Positions 30,823 to 39,729 of a stretch of 57,208 bases of DNA are shown one piece after another (the first letter of the stretch is position 1; every line of letters begins with the position of its first letter). Source of the DNA: Treponema zioleckii (GTDB taxonomy: Bacteria > Spirochaetota > Spirochaetia > Treponematales > Treponemataceae). Location: assembly GCF_014737315.1 (NCBI RefSeq), contig NZ_JPUF01000019.1, positions 1 through 57,208 on the forward strand. The letters are read 5' to 3'. A program made the position numbers and the translations under genes. The notes beneath the pieces are model-generated. The model had not been told where the DNA came from, searched no databases, and saw only the letters and a program-made list of their open reading frames with translations.

Positions 30823-31188
30823 ATGTTCGATGTAAAAGACACTGATTTGTTTGACCTTGAAGAAGAAGATTTTGATACTGTTCTTGCAGAAGATATTAAA
30901 TTTACGGGCAATATAAAATTCGCCAAACCGTTTATGATTCGTGGAACTGTTAATGGTTCTATCGATGCGACTGGCGACCTTGTTATTGATACAAATGCCG
31001 TTGTTAGCGCAGAGATTTCTGCCGCCAGAGTGCTTGTCCGCGGAAAGGTTGACGGCAATATTCTTGCGAGCAAGATTGTTTTTGTTTCGGCGACAGGTTC
31101 CGTTAGCGGAGACATTTCTTCGGCGCAAGTTGTTCTCGAACCGGGGTCAAGATTCTCTGGTCGCTGTACGATGCTCGAATCAAATTAA
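30823..31188 (+). CDS. Bactofilin
   Basis: The 121-residue protein has a short acidic N-terminal tail followed by the bactofilin beta-helix (IKFTGNIKFAKPFMIRGTVN, with repeating VxG and GxI steps to the end). Bactofilins polymerise without nucleotides and scaffold cell-shape and wall-synthesis proteins. In spirochaetes they are tied to cell shape and motility. TTGACC at 30784 and a -10 like TAAATT at 30807-30812 would start transcription only a few nt before the ATG, and no Shine-Dalgarno is seen. A TPR protein gene follows after 21 bp. Confidence 0.92.
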   Translation: MFDVKDTDLFDLEEEDFDTVLAEDIKFTGNIKFAKPFMIRGTVNGSIDATGDLVIDTNAVVSAEISAARVLVRGKVDGNILASKIVFVSATGSVSGDISSAQVVLEPGSRFSGRCTMLESN

Positions 31189-31209
31189 AAATTATTGAAT
31201 TAAGGTAAG

Positions 31210-31833
31210 ATGATGAAAAAATCTATTTTAGTTTTACTTACGCTCTCATGCATTTCTGCTTCGCTTTTTGCGCAGAAAAAGCTGGATGCATTGGCTTTGT
31301 ACCGAAGCCAAAAATTTGCCGAGGCCGCTGCTGTTTGTATTCAGGAATTGCAGGCTAATCCTCGTAATATTGATTCTTATGTTGTTCTTTGCTGGTCGCT
31401 CGTAAAAGACAGAAAATATGCAGAGGCTGAATCTTATGCAATTGAAGGAAGAAAAATTAATGCATCTGACAGCCGATTAATCGAAATTTTGGGCGAGGCG
31501 AAATATTATCTTGGCAAAAATACGCAGGCTTTGGAGTTGTTTCAACTTTATGTTGCCGCAAAAGAGAGCGGTGCGCGACTTGGAAATGCTTACTATTACA
31601 TGGGGGAAATTTACATCCGTCAAAAACAGTACCTCCATGCGGATATGGCACTTTCTTCTGCCGTTCATGCAGAGCCTAACGTAGCGAACTGGTGGAGCCG
31701 CTGTGGCTATGCCCGCGAAATGGCTGGATATTATTTGTCTTCTCTTGAAGCCTACAAAAAGGCTCTTGCACTTGACGCAAACCATGCAGACGCTATACGC
31801 GGTAAAAATCGCATGGAAAAACGTATTAATTAG
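31210..31833 (+). CDS. Exported TPR-repeat protein
   Basis: The 207-residue protein has a cleavable signal peptide (MMKKSILVLLTLSCISASLF-AQ). About four to five tetratricopeptide repeats follow, for example FAEAAAVCIQELQANPRN, YAEAESYAIEGRKINAS and SSLEAYKKALALDANHADA. TPRs bind partner proteins, so it is probably a periplasmic scaffold. The partner is unknown. It lies between bactofilin and mtaB on the same strand (6 bp before mtaB) and may be part of the same transcript. The start could be the second Met, at 31213. Confidence 0.8.
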   Translation: MMKKSILVLLTLSCISASLFAQKKLDALALYRSQKFAEAAAVCIQELQANPRNIDSYVVLCWSLVKDRKYAEAESYAIEGRKINASDSRLIEILGEAKYYLGKNTQALELFQLYVAAKESGARLGNAYYYMGEIYIRQKQYLHADMALSSAVHAEPNVANWWSRCGYAREMAGYYLSSLEAYKKALALDANHADAIRGKNRMEKRIN

Positions 31834-31838
31834 TTTTT

Positions 31839-33281
31839 ATGCAGAAAAAAAATATTCATTTTGAGACTCTCGGTTGCAAACTCAACCAGGTTGAAAGCGA
31901 AGGTGCCGCTCGCGTTTTTGTTGACGCAGGTTTTTCCGTTACGATGGAGCCGTTTACCGCAGCCACAAAAGTTGCTGACGACGTTGTTGCGTGTGTCATT
32001 AATACTTGTACTGTGACGGCTAAGGCTGAGCAGAAAGCTCGCAGAATCATACGCTTGCTTTTGACAAAATGCCCGAATGCAGTTGTCGTTGTGACTGGCT
32101 GCTATGCTCAGCTCGACCGCGACGAAATTCTTGCTCTTGGTGACAGAATTGTTGTCCTCGGCGGTCAGAATAAAGGAACGTTGGCCGACATGCCTTCTGT
32201 TTTGAATCAGAATCCAGAGACTTTTGGAGTTGAATTAAAAAACGTTCTGCAAGATTTTTTTGACAGCAAGAAAAAACTTACAAAAATCAATGAGATTTCT
32301 GAACCGTTTAGACTTTCGACCGACACTTTTATAAATCATTCTCGCTCGTCCCTAAAAATTCAAGACGGATGCAATTGTGTCTGCACGTATTGCAGAATCC
32401 GTCTTGCGCGCGGAAAATCTGTTTCCCTTGATGCTGCTTCCGTTATTGAGCGCGTAAAGGCTCTTGAAAATGCCGGTCAGAAGGAAGTTGTAATAACGAC
32501 CGTAAATATCGCCCAATATCGCGGAAAGTGGCAAGACGGCACTGTGAATTTTGCAGGACTTTTGCGTCTGATTCTTGAAAATACAAATTCAATCGGAATC
32601 CGCATTTCTAGCCTTTATCCTGAGATTGTGGACGAGGAACTTGGTGAAATTGTTTCAAATCCTCGTGTGCGTCCGCATTTCCATATTTCAGTTCAGTCTG
32701 GAAGTGATGCTGTTCTCGCAAAGATGAAGCGTCCTTACAAAATCGAGGCTGTTTACAAGGCTGTAAAAATCCTTAAAAAGGCGAAGCAAAATCCTTTCCT
32801 CGCATGTGATATTATTGCGGGGTTCCCTGGCGAAACGGATGACGATTTTGCGCTCACGATGAAAATGCTTGAAGAGTGCGGATTTGCTTTCGTTCATGCC
32901 TTTCCGTTCAGTGCTCGTCCTGGAACGGAGGCTTTTTCTATGCGTCCGATGGTTCCGAATTACATTACCGACAAGCGAATTTCGGCTCTCGAAGAATATA
33001 ATAAAAAATCAAAGTCCGAATATATAAATTCTTTTGTCGGAAAGACTTTGCCGGCCGTTTGCGAGACGATTCACCGGGCACGGGCCGCACTTATGCGCGA
33101 CAGAATTGTTGTTCATGCCGTTACGGAAAATTTTTTGCATTGTCAGCTTGTATTTGCAACCGACGAAAAAAATGTGCCGGAAGCAGGTTCTGAAATTGAA
33201 CTGAAGGTTTTGCGCCCGCTTTCTGATTCAGAAAGAACTGGCGAGAGCGACACTTTTGCTCAATTTCTCAAAAAACTCTAA
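31839..33281 (+). CDS. mtaB: tRNA t6A37 methylthiotransferase MtaB
   Basis: The 480-residue radical-SAM enzyme has three domains. The N-terminal UPF0004 domain carries cluster cysteines in HFETLGCKLNQVES, CVINTCTVT and VVTGCYAQ. The radical-SAM core has the C-x3-C-x2-C motif in QDGCNCVCTYCRIRLARG, and a C-terminal TRAM-like domain follows. The LGCKLNQVES signature and the CRIRLARG pattern point to MtaB, which makes ms2t6A in tRNAs reading ANN codons, rather than MiaB or RimO. It starts 6 bp after the TPR gene, without a clear ribosome site. Confidence 0.92.
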   Translation: MQKKNIHFETLGCKLNQVESEGAARVFVDAGFSVTMEPFTAATKVADDVVACVINTCTVTAKAEQKARRIIRLLLTKCPNAVVVVTGCYAQLDRDEILALGDRIVVLGGQNKGTLADMPSVLNQNPETFGVELKNVLQDFFDSKKKLTKINEISEPFRLSTDTFINHSRSSLKIQDGCNCVCTYCRIRLARGKSVSLDAASVIERVKALENAGQKEVVITTVNIAQYRGKWQDGTVNFAGLLRLILENTNSIGIRISSLYPEIVDEELGEIVSNPRVRPHFHISVQSGSDAVLAKMKRPYKIEAVYKAVKILKKAKQNPFLACDIIAGFPGETDDDFALTMKMLEECGFAFVHAFPFSARPGTEAFSMRPMVPNYITDKRISALEEYNKKSKSEYINSFVGKTLPAVCETIHRARAALMRDRIVVHAVTENFLHCQLVFATDEKNVPEAGSEIELKVLRPLSDSERTGESDTFAQFLKKL

Positions 33282-33324
33282 AATTTCATTCTAAAACTTT
33301 GGTCGATTTGATATACTAATTAAT

Positions 33325-34104
33325 ATGATTGAAAAGTTAGGTGTTCATGTAAGACAAAGATTTGCTTCTGTTCCATATCTTATGGGCTACATCGGAAGAA
33401 TCATGACTTCTTCCCTCGCATTTATAAGCAAGGAGAAGGCTGCCCGAAAAATCCTCGTAATGCAGCTTCTCTTTACGTTTATTGAAGCACTTCCGATTAT
33501 CGCGGTTCTTTCGGCGGCACTTGGGGCGGGGCTTTTTCTCGTCGGCTATTCAGTTTTGCTTTCAATTGGCCAAAGCGGTCTTATTTACAATCTTCTGCTT
33601 GTTATGGTCGTGCGGGAGTTGGGACCGATTCTCGTGGCGTTCGTTGTTACGGCGCGTTCTGCAACCGCGATTGCCACCGAACTTGGCGGCATGGTCACTT
33701 CTCATCAAATCGAAAGTTATATTTCCGTTGGCGTTGACCCGATTGATTATCTTGCGGCTCCGCGTTTTTTGGGCGTAACGCTTTCTGTATTCTTTTTGAA
33801 TCTTTATTTTTCTTTTTGCGGTATTTTGGGACCAGAAATCGTTGGGAAATTGTTTAACCCGATTCTTGTTAACGGATATTTTTCGAACATTTTAAAATGT
33901 TTTTCAATCTCAATGATTTTGACTTCCATCATAAAAAGCGTTGTTTTTGGAATGGTAATTTCAATCACGGCGACTTATTATGGATTTAATGTTGAGCGTG
34001 CCTCTACCGAAGTGCCTGTCGCTGGAATCTCTGCTGTTAGTAAATCCTTTGTCGGAATTATTATTGCAGATGTTGTAATTGTTGCATTGCCGTATATTTT
34101 ATAA
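33325..34104 (+). CDS. mlaE: MlaE-type lipid ABC transporter permease
   Basis: The 259-residue inner-membrane permease has five to six membrane segments and the family core RELGPILVAFVVTARSATAI followed by ATELGGMVTSHQIE. MlaE homologues with MlaF and MlaD move phospholipids between the inner and outer membranes of double-membraned bacteria. The TATACT box at 33312-33317 ends 7 nt before the ATG and no Shine-Dalgarno is visible, so this operon's mRNA may be leaderless. mlaF starts 4 bp after its stop. Confidence 0.93.
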   Translation: MIEKLGVHVRQRFASVPYLMGYIGRIMTSSLAFISKEKAARKILVMQLLFTFIEALPIIAVLSAALGAGLFLVGYSVLLSIGQSGLIYNLLLVMVVRELGPILVAFVVTARSATAIATELGGMVTSHQIESYISVGVDPIDYLAAPRFLGVTLSVFFLNLYFSFCGILGPEIVGKLFNPILVNGYFSNILKCFSISMILTSIIKSVVFGMVISITATYYGFNVERASTEVPVAGISAVSKSFVGIIIADVVIVALPYIL

Positions 34105-34108
34105 AAAA

Positions 34109-34792
34109 ATGTCTTTGTTTGAACTTCAAAATGTAAAATTTGATTCTCGTTCGCAGCCTATCATTCGGGGAATTTCCCTGACGATTGAAAAGGGGACCGT
34201 TACAGGTCTTGTAGGAAAGTCTGGAAGCGGAAAGTCAACTCTCCTAAAACTTATCGCCGGAATCCTTGTTCCAACGTCTGGTCACGTTCTTTTTCACGGA
34301 AAGGATATTCAGACCATGAATAATTTTCAGAACAAACTTTTCCGAAAAAAATGTTCGTTTGTTTTTCAGGATTCGGCTTTGTGGGCAAATCAGAATATTC
34401 AGCAAAATCTTATGCTTCCTTTGCAAACTCAGTCCCCTAAGATGTCTAATGAAGAGCGCATGAGAAAAATAAAAAAAATCTGTGAGACGGTGCGTTATGA
34501 CCGGCCGCTTGAACTTCGTCCTGTTGATTTGTCAATGGGCGAGCAGAAAAAAATAGCTTTTGCCCGTGCGTTGATTAACGAGCCTGAAGTTCTTTTTCTT
34601 GACGAATGTACTGAATCTCTTGACCAGCGCGGTTCGGCAGAAATCATCGAACTTTTGCAGAAATTCATTGCCGATGGAAATACTGTTGTTTTTGTAAGCC
34701 ATAACAGTAATTTTATTAACGAAATGAACGGAAAACTGTATGAATTAGAAAAAGGTGAATTAGTTGTCCAGGAGATAGAATATGAAATTTAA
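34109..34792 (+). CDS. mlaF: MlaF-type lipid ABC transporter ATPase
   Basis: The ATPase is about 227 residues long from ATG 34109 (MSLFELQNVKFDSRSQ). The Walker A motif is GLVGKSGSGKST, the signature LSMGEQKK is slightly altered from LSGGQ, the Walker B motif is VLFLDECTESLD, and the switch His is in VFVSHNS. It powers the MlaE permease. The ORF extends upstream to 34079, but that would overlap mlaE. The last 11 bp overlap the start of mlaD, indicating a tight operon. Confidence 0.92.
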   Translation: MSLFELQNVKFDSRSQPIIRGISLTIEKGTVTGLVGKSGSGKSTLLKLIAGILVPTSGHVLFHGKDIQTMNNFQNKLFRKKCSFVFQDSALWANQNIQQNLMLPLQTQSPKMSNEERMRKIKKICETVRYDRPLELRPVDLSMGEQKKIAFARALINEPEVLFLDECTESLDQRGSAEIIELLQKFIADGNTVVFVSHNSNFINEMNGKLYELEKGELVVQEIEYEI

Positions 34793-35760
34793 AATTAGAT
34801 ACGCAGATCAAATTGTCGGTGTTGCATCTCTGGCTGCGATTGCGGCGCTTATAGTCCTTATTTTTGCGATTGGTGCGAATCAAAACTGGTTTGCCAAAAA
34901 AAATTCTTATTACACTTTTTTTGTATTCGGGGGCGGGTTTTTCAACAGGAATGGATTTGACGTACAAAGGATTTTCTATTGGAAAAGTAAAGTCTGTAAG
35001 TCTTGAAGGCAACATGGTTCGCGTTGATTATTACGTTCTTGGCGATTATTTTGATTATGTAAAAGGGGATTCTTTGGTTGAGCTTATTTCAAGTCCGATT
35101 GGACTTGGTTCTTCTTTTATACTGCATCCTGGCGAAGGCGAAGAGACTATTCCTACGGAATCCGAAATTTACAGAATCGATTCTCCGTTCGGACAGAAAA
35201 TTATTGATGATGGAAAAAATAAAATCAACAAGCAGACTGATTCAATCGGTGCTCTTATGGCTCAGGTTTCCGCGCTTCTTGATAATGTGACTCTCCTCGT
35301 AAAGAATATAAACGATGCGCTTGCAGGTAACGGAGACACTCCGTTTACTGGCATTATCGAAAATATTGCTGATTTGACGGGCATTTTGAGCGATCCGAAC
35401 GGTGCGGTTCCTGGATTGCTCGGTCCAGAAATGACGAGCGAACTTAATACGTTGCTTGTTCAGATTCAGGATATTCTTGGAAATCCTGAAGGCGTGGTTC
35501 CTGGTGTGCTTGGCTCTCAAATGGCAAACGACCTTACGAATACAATTACGAATATTTCTTCGATTACTTCGAATGCTGATAAACTCATCGGAAATGCAAC
35601 TCCAGAGGTTACGGAGGCTCTTGAAGAACTCAACACTGTTCTTGTGGGCGTTGAAGACGTGCTTACAGGCGTTAAGAATAATCCTCTTATTCGTGGAGGC
35701 GTTCCTAACCGCAAAAACGAAAGTTCTGCAACAATCCAGCTCAGGAATACGGATTTTTAA
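34782..35760 (+). CDS. mlaD: MlaD-type MCE substrate-binding protein, with a one-base frame break
   Basis: The N-terminus from ATG 34782 gives a membrane anchor (VASLAAIAALIVLIFAIG) and NWFAKKNSYYTFF. The rest of the MCE domain continues in the +1 frame as GAGFSTGMDLTYKGFSIGKV to the stop at 35760. Removing one base in the T7 run (34916-34922) or G5 run (34929-34933) restores a single ~325-residue protein. MlaD hexamers carry lipids across the periplasm. The C-terminus after the MCE fold is a long polar helix. Sequence error, slippage or a real mutation could each explain the break. The frame before the break could only give a short truncated product. Confidence 0.85.
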
Positions 35761-35776
35761 AAAGTAGGAGACAACG

Positions 35777-36778
35777 ATGAAAAAGATGAAAAATTTGAGA
35801 TGTTCAAAAAATTGCCTTTTGATTGCGGCTGGACTTGTCCTTTTGTCAGCGTTCTTTTCTTGTTCATCATCTCCTAAGCGGGCTATGCAGATAACAGAAA
35901 TTGCTTCAAAGGCGGATGAGCGTTACGAGACTGCCAATTCAGAACTGATTTCCGGAAAAATTGAAGATGGGGCTGTGCATCTCGTTCAGGCTTATAATTA
36001 TGCGGTTTCAATCGACGATTCTGATTTGCTTACACGCATTTTTCTCTCTGGAATTTCTTATAAAATCACGGTTCAGGGCTTGGGCGTGTCCGTAGAAAAA
36101 GAGTCGTCGTTCCTTACTCTTGAGCCTGAAGTTATGCTTTCAAAAGCAAAGATGTTCGCGAATCGTTCCGAGAGAAAAAATCTTCTTTCCGCAATTTGCG
36201 CGATTTACGAAGTCCGTTTGAATATCGCTCAGTCTGGCACGGATTACGCTGCTTATATTGAAAAACTTTCTGCTACCGAAAAGTCTGTTCAAAAAGAAGC
36301 CTGGTATTTTGCTTATCTAAAACGAATCAAGGGCGATATTTATATGCTTGCGCAGGATTTTTCAAATGCTGAGGAAAGTTATCGTTCGGCTGCCGCAGTT
36401 CACACGAAAAATCGGTATCTGGTTGAAATCGGACTTGACTGGTACAGTGTTGCTCGTGCTTGCTCGCAGGCTGGAAAAAAATCAGAGGCCGTAAAAGCAA
36501 TCGAAACTGCTTTAAAATATGACCGAGCTGCAGAAAACTCAACAGGAATCGCGACTGACCACTTCGCTCATGCAAAAATTCTTTCAAAAGGCGAAGAAAT
36601 TACCGACGAAGAACTTATGCTTGCAAAAAACTCCGCAGAGTGGGCGGAAGAAATTTATACCGTTATCGGAAATGAATTTCAGGCTTCTCAGGCATCGGCG
36701 TTAAAACTTGAACTTGAAGAAAAAATTTCAGTCCGTGAAGCCGAAAAAAATTCTCTGAATCAATCGAACGGACTTTAA
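35777..36778 (+). CDS. TPR-like lipoprotein downstream of mlaEFD
   Basis: The 333-residue protein has a signal peptide with lipobox AFFS-Cys29. It is largely helical, with TPR-like units (AWYFAYLKRIKGDIYMLAQD, then FSNAEESYRSAAAVHTKNR and SEAVKAIETALKYDRA). It starts 16 bp after mlaD behind a GGAG ribosome site, so it is probably the fourth gene of the lipid-transport operon. It may be an outer-membrane partner of the transporter, where MlaA or MlaC would act elsewhere. That role is inferred from position only. Confidence 0.75.
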   Translation: MKKMKNLRCSKNCLLIAAGLVLLSAFFSCSSSPKRAMQITEIASKADERYETANSELISGKIEDGAVHLVQAYNYAVSIDDSDLLTRIFLSGISYKITVQGLGVSVEKESSFLTLEPEVMLSKAKMFANRSERKNLLSAICAIYEVRLNIAQSGTDYAAYIEKLSATEKSVQKEAWYFAYLKRIKGDIYMLAQDFSNAEESYRSAAAVHTKNRYLVEIGLDWYSVARACSQAGKKSEAVKAIETALKYDRAAENSTGIATDHFAHAKILSKGEEITDEELMLAKNSAEWAEEIYTVIGNEFQASQASALKLELEEKISVREAEKNSLNQSNGL

Positions 36779-36962
36779 CTTTATGATTCTGAATAGAGAA
36801 AATTGAGATATTTTTTGGAAATAATAATAAATTTTTAAGAAATTATATTTTAAAAACAGTGACATATTCACTTTGTCTCAATATTTTAATATCTTAAAGA
36901 AAAATCTCGCTTATCTTTTGGATTTTTCTTTAAGATTGGCAATTTAAAAATGGGAAAAGTGA

Positions 36963-37691
36963 ATGAAAATTGTTTTTGCATGTCGCTCGTTTAATATGGC
37001 GTCGGAACTTTCTATGTTCGTCGCTGAGGAAAACGATGAGTGCGCTTTGTACGAAGATGCTGTCGGGCTGATGCTCGATTTAAAATCTGGAAAAGTTGCT
37101 CCTGACATAATGATTTTTGATGTCAGATTCTTTAATGAGTGTATTGATTATTTTTTCGATTCCAAAAATAAAAAAGGCGATAAAATTCCAATCGTGTTTT
37201 TTAATGACCCGTTCGGACACAATGCGGGGCGCGTTTCTCGTTGGATAAACCGTCTTATAAGCCGTTGTGGAATGGATTATTGCGATTATGACAGAGTTAG
37301 TTGCTTTTTTCCGCTTCTGAATCGCTTGAATGATTATGTTGAAAAGCGTGGAATCGAAAATTTTACTGTCTGTGTAAGTGATTCTGGAGAAAAGACTTGT
37401 AATGGTGCAGATAAAACTTTTGAACTTGAACGTCTGACACTTGAATCAAATCTTACGCCTGTGCTGAATAATCTCCTGCAATTTTTTATCTTGAATAAAA
37501 ATCGGGATGTTTCCTTAAGCGAAATAACCGAGTATATGGGAGAAAATTCTAAGCTCAATCTGTCTTCAGTTTATTCTTATATTTCGAGGGTTCGTAAGTT
37601 GTTAAAAAACGGGCACTTCAAAAACTTCAAGATTATTCGTACCAACAAAGGTAAGTACCGTCTTGTGACTGTTGTGGACAGTGTGAAATAA
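36963..37691 (+). CDS. Atypical response regulator with winged-helix C-terminus
   Basis: 242 residues. The first ~130 look like a degenerate receiver: MKIVFACRSFN occupies the first strand but lacks the acidic pair, and PDIMIFDVRFF keeps an Asp at the phosphorylation-strand position. IPIVFFNDP replaces the usual Thr strand. The last ~90 residues resemble an OmpR-type winged helix (SVYSYISRVRKLLKNGHF, then NFKIIRTNKGKYRLV). It probably binds DNA, perhaps independently of phosphorylation. No histidine kinase is adjacent. The GGGAAAAGTGA leader serves as ribosome site. It lies upstream of the infC operon. Confidence 0.7.
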   Translation: MKIVFACRSFNMASELSMFVAEENDECALYEDAVGLMLDLKSGKVAPDIMIFDVRFFNECIDYFFDSKNKKGDKIPIVFFNDPFGHNAGRVSRWINRLISRCGMDYCDYDRVSCFFPLLNRLNDYVEKRGIENFTVCVSDSGEKTCNGADKTFELERLTLESNLTPVLNNLLQFFILNKNRDVSLSEITEYMGENSKLNLSSVYSYISRVRKLLKNGHFKNFKIIRTNKGKYRLVTVVDSVK

Positions 37692-37817
37692 TTATAAAAA
37701 ATGCTTTATAATTTGATGATAAGATAAATTCTAGCTAGACAGTAATTGCTGTTTTCTGATATTATCTAAGAACATATTTTTATAAACGTGGTGTCTTTAG
37801 TGGCACTAGGAGGATCG

Positions 37818-38339
37818 TTGGCAGATACAAAAGGATTGCGAATCAATGAACAGATTCGTGTGCGCGAGGTCAGACTTATTGACGATGAAGGGGAGCAGAA
37901 TGGCATTATGCCTACAGTGGAGGCTCTCAAGTTAGCTAAAGAGCGCGAACTCGACCTTGTTGAAGTTTCACCAACGGCAAATCCGCCGGTTTGTAAAATA
38001 CTTAACTATGGTAAATACAGGTTTGAGCAGGAAAAAAGACTCCGTGATTCCCGCAAAAACCAAAAAGCCCTTAAGATTAAGGAAATCCGTATGCAGCCGA
38101 AAATCGGCTCTGGTGACCTTGATACTAAGGCAAAACATGTTCAAGAATTCCTTGACGAGGGCGATAAAGTTAAAGTTACGATTCGTTTTAGAGGTCGTGA
38201 GTTGGCTCATACCGAACTCGGCTATGATGTATTGAACGAAGTATTGAAACGGCTTGTTGAGAATTCATTTGTCGTAGAGAAGCCTGCCGCAATGGAAGGT
38301 CGATTTATGTCAATGACTTTGAATGCTAAGGCAAAATAA
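37818..38339 (+). CDS. infC: Translation initiation factor IF-3 (TTG start)
   Basis: 173 residues reading M(TTG)[20 protein letters not shown], with the IF-3 N-domain, a lysine-rich linker ([20 protein letters not shown]) and the C-domain. IF-3 keeps ribosomal subunits apart and checks start codons. TTG 37818 is chosen because AGGAGG (37808-37813) lies 4 nt before it and because IF-3 proteins begin near this point; the longer frame from GTG 37788 adds unconserved residues. A non-AUG start is typical of infC (AUU in E. coli) and is the basis of its autoregulation. rpmI and rplT follow. Confidence 0.95.
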   Translation: MADTKGLRINEQIRVREVRLIDDEGEQNGIMPTVEALKLAKERELDLVEVSPTANPPVCKILNYGKYRFEQEKRLRDSRKNQKALKIKEIRMQPKIGSGDLDTKAKHVQEFLDEGDKVKVTIRFRGRELAHTELGYDVLNEVLKRLVENSFVVEKPAAMEGRFMSMTLNAKAK

Positions 38340-38373
38340 TCAATAAGTCAGATTAAGGAATGAGGTAATAGAA

Positions 38374-38574
38374 ATGCCTAAAATGAAAACAAAGAAAGCC
38401 GCTGCAAAACGTTTTTCTCTCACAGCTAGCGGAAAAGTAAAGTACAAGAAGATGAACCTTCGTCATATTTTGACAAAGAAATCTTCTAAACGTAAGATGC
38501 ACCTTCGTGGCGCTGGAATCCTTTCTGAAGCTTCAGCAGCAAGAATCAGAAAACAGCAGCTTCCATACGGCTAA
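38374..38574 (+). CDS. rpmI: Ribosomal protein L35
   Basis: A 66-residue, highly basic protein beginning [20 protein letters not shown] and containing [16 protein letters not shown], the L35 signature. It is part of the 50S subunit. It lies between infC and rplT in the conserved order, with a GAGGTAA ribosome site. Length is standard. Confidence 0.98.
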   Translation: MPKMKTKKAAAKRFSLTASGKVKYKKMNLRHILTKKSSKRKMHLRGAGILSEASAARIRKQQLPYG

Positions 38575-38614
38575 TTTTTTAGATTGGTCGTAAATCATTA
38601 TTTAGGAGATTGAA

Positions 38615-38974
38615 ATGTCTAGAGCAGTAGATGGAACAAAAAGAAATAACCGTCGTGCTAAAATCCTTAAACTTGCAAAAGGATTTACAGGACGACGCGG
38701 AACAAACTATAAAGCAGCTAAAGACGGCGTTGTAAAGGCTCTTTCACACGCTTACGTTGACCGCCGCGACAGAAAAGGCGACTTCCGCCAGTTGTGGATT
38801 GCACGTATCAACGCAGCTGTACGAGATGAGGGAATGTCATATTCTCGCTTTATCGACGGCCTTACAAAAGCTGGCGTTGCTTTGAACAGAAAAGCATTGT
38901 CAAACCTTGCAATCGAAGATCCTGCAGCTTTCAAAGCTGTAGTTGAGACTGCAAAAAAAGCATTGAACGCTTAG
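38615..38974 (+). CDS. rplT: Ribosomal protein L20
   Basis: A 119-residue basic protein with the L20 signature segments NRRAKILKLAKGFTGRRG, DRRDRKGDFRQLWIARINAA and SRFIDGLTKAGVALNRK. It is required early in assembly of the 50S subunit and in some bacteria also represses its own operon by binding the leader. The ribosome site TAGGAG is 7 nt from the ATG. It is the third gene of infC-rpmI-rplT. Confidence 0.98.
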   Translation: MSRAVDGTKRNNRRAKILKLAKGFTGRRGTNYKAAKDGVVKALSHAYVDRRDRKGDFRQLWIARINAAVRDEGMSYSRFIDGLTKAGVALNRKALSNLAIEDPAAFKAVVETAKKALNA

Positions 38975-39009
38975 TTTAGATTTTGAGTTTATAGAAGAGG
39001 GGCTATAAA

Positions 39010-39705
39010 ATGATTTCACTTGAACAGGTTTTACTTCTGGAGCAAAAGGTTGAGAGCGCTGTTGCAAAAATTTCTAAGTTAACAGAAGTTAATGCACAGC
39101 TTAATGCAGAGAATGCTGCTTTGCGTAGCAAATGCGCAGAGCTCACAAACGCACTTTCTGCTAAAACGGAGCAGTTCTCAACTTTTGAGGCGGAACAGAG
39201 CCGAATCGAGGAAGGAATCATTAAAGCCCTTCAGCAACTCAATACTGTTGAAAATGTTGTGCTTGCAGTTCCTACGAATGAGGCTACAAGTACAACAAGC
39301 ACACCTGTTTCAGAAACAGTTGAGGTTCAGGATGAAACTTCAGCTGTAGAAGAACAAGTTTCAGAGCAAGTTGTTGTTGCTGAGCAGACTCAGCCGGAGC
39401 CACAAGTAGAACAGGAAGTTCCTGAATCGAATGAGGTTGTTGAAACATCAGTTGTTGATGTGCCTGTGTCTGAAACTGTAGAATCTAATGAACTTGTGTC
39501 TGAAATTCCAGAGCAGCAGGTTGCGGAGGCACCTGTAATGCAGGAAACTGACGCTCAGCCTGAAATTCAGTCTGCAAGTGTTCAGAATGTTCAGCTTGAT
39601 CAAATCTATTCTTCTTCTGCAGAGGTCGTTGAGTCTTCTAACGATTCTGAGAATGTTCAGGACTTGCAGGAAAATAAAAAACAAGAATTGTTCGATATTT
39701 TCTAA
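39010..39705 (+). CDS. Coiled-coil protein with acidic low-complexity tail
   Basis: 231 residues. The first ~85 form a strong coiled coil (LEQVLLLEQKVESAVAKISK, LNAENAALRSKCAEL), reminiscent of ZapB-type division proteins. The remainder is a disordered Glu/Val/Pro/Gln/Ser-rich tail ending NKKQELFDIF. It stands 24 bp before zapA, with a GAGGGG ribosome site, so a role at the division site with ZapA is a reasonable inference. The sequence gives no family assignment beyond the coiled coil. Confidence 0.7.
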   Translation: MISLEQVLLLEQKVESAVAKISKLTEVNAQLNAENAALRSKCAELTNALSAKTEQFSTFEAEQSRIEEGIIKALQQLNTVENVVLAVPTNEATSTTSTPVSETVEVQDETSAVEEQVSEQVVVAEQTQPEPQVEQEVPESNEVVETSVVDVPVSETVESNELVSEIPEQQVAEAPVMQETDAQPEIQSASVQNVQLDQIYSSSAEVVESSNDSENVQDLQENKKQELFDIF

Positions 39706-39729
39706 TTTTTTTGCGGTAGGTAAGTCTGG

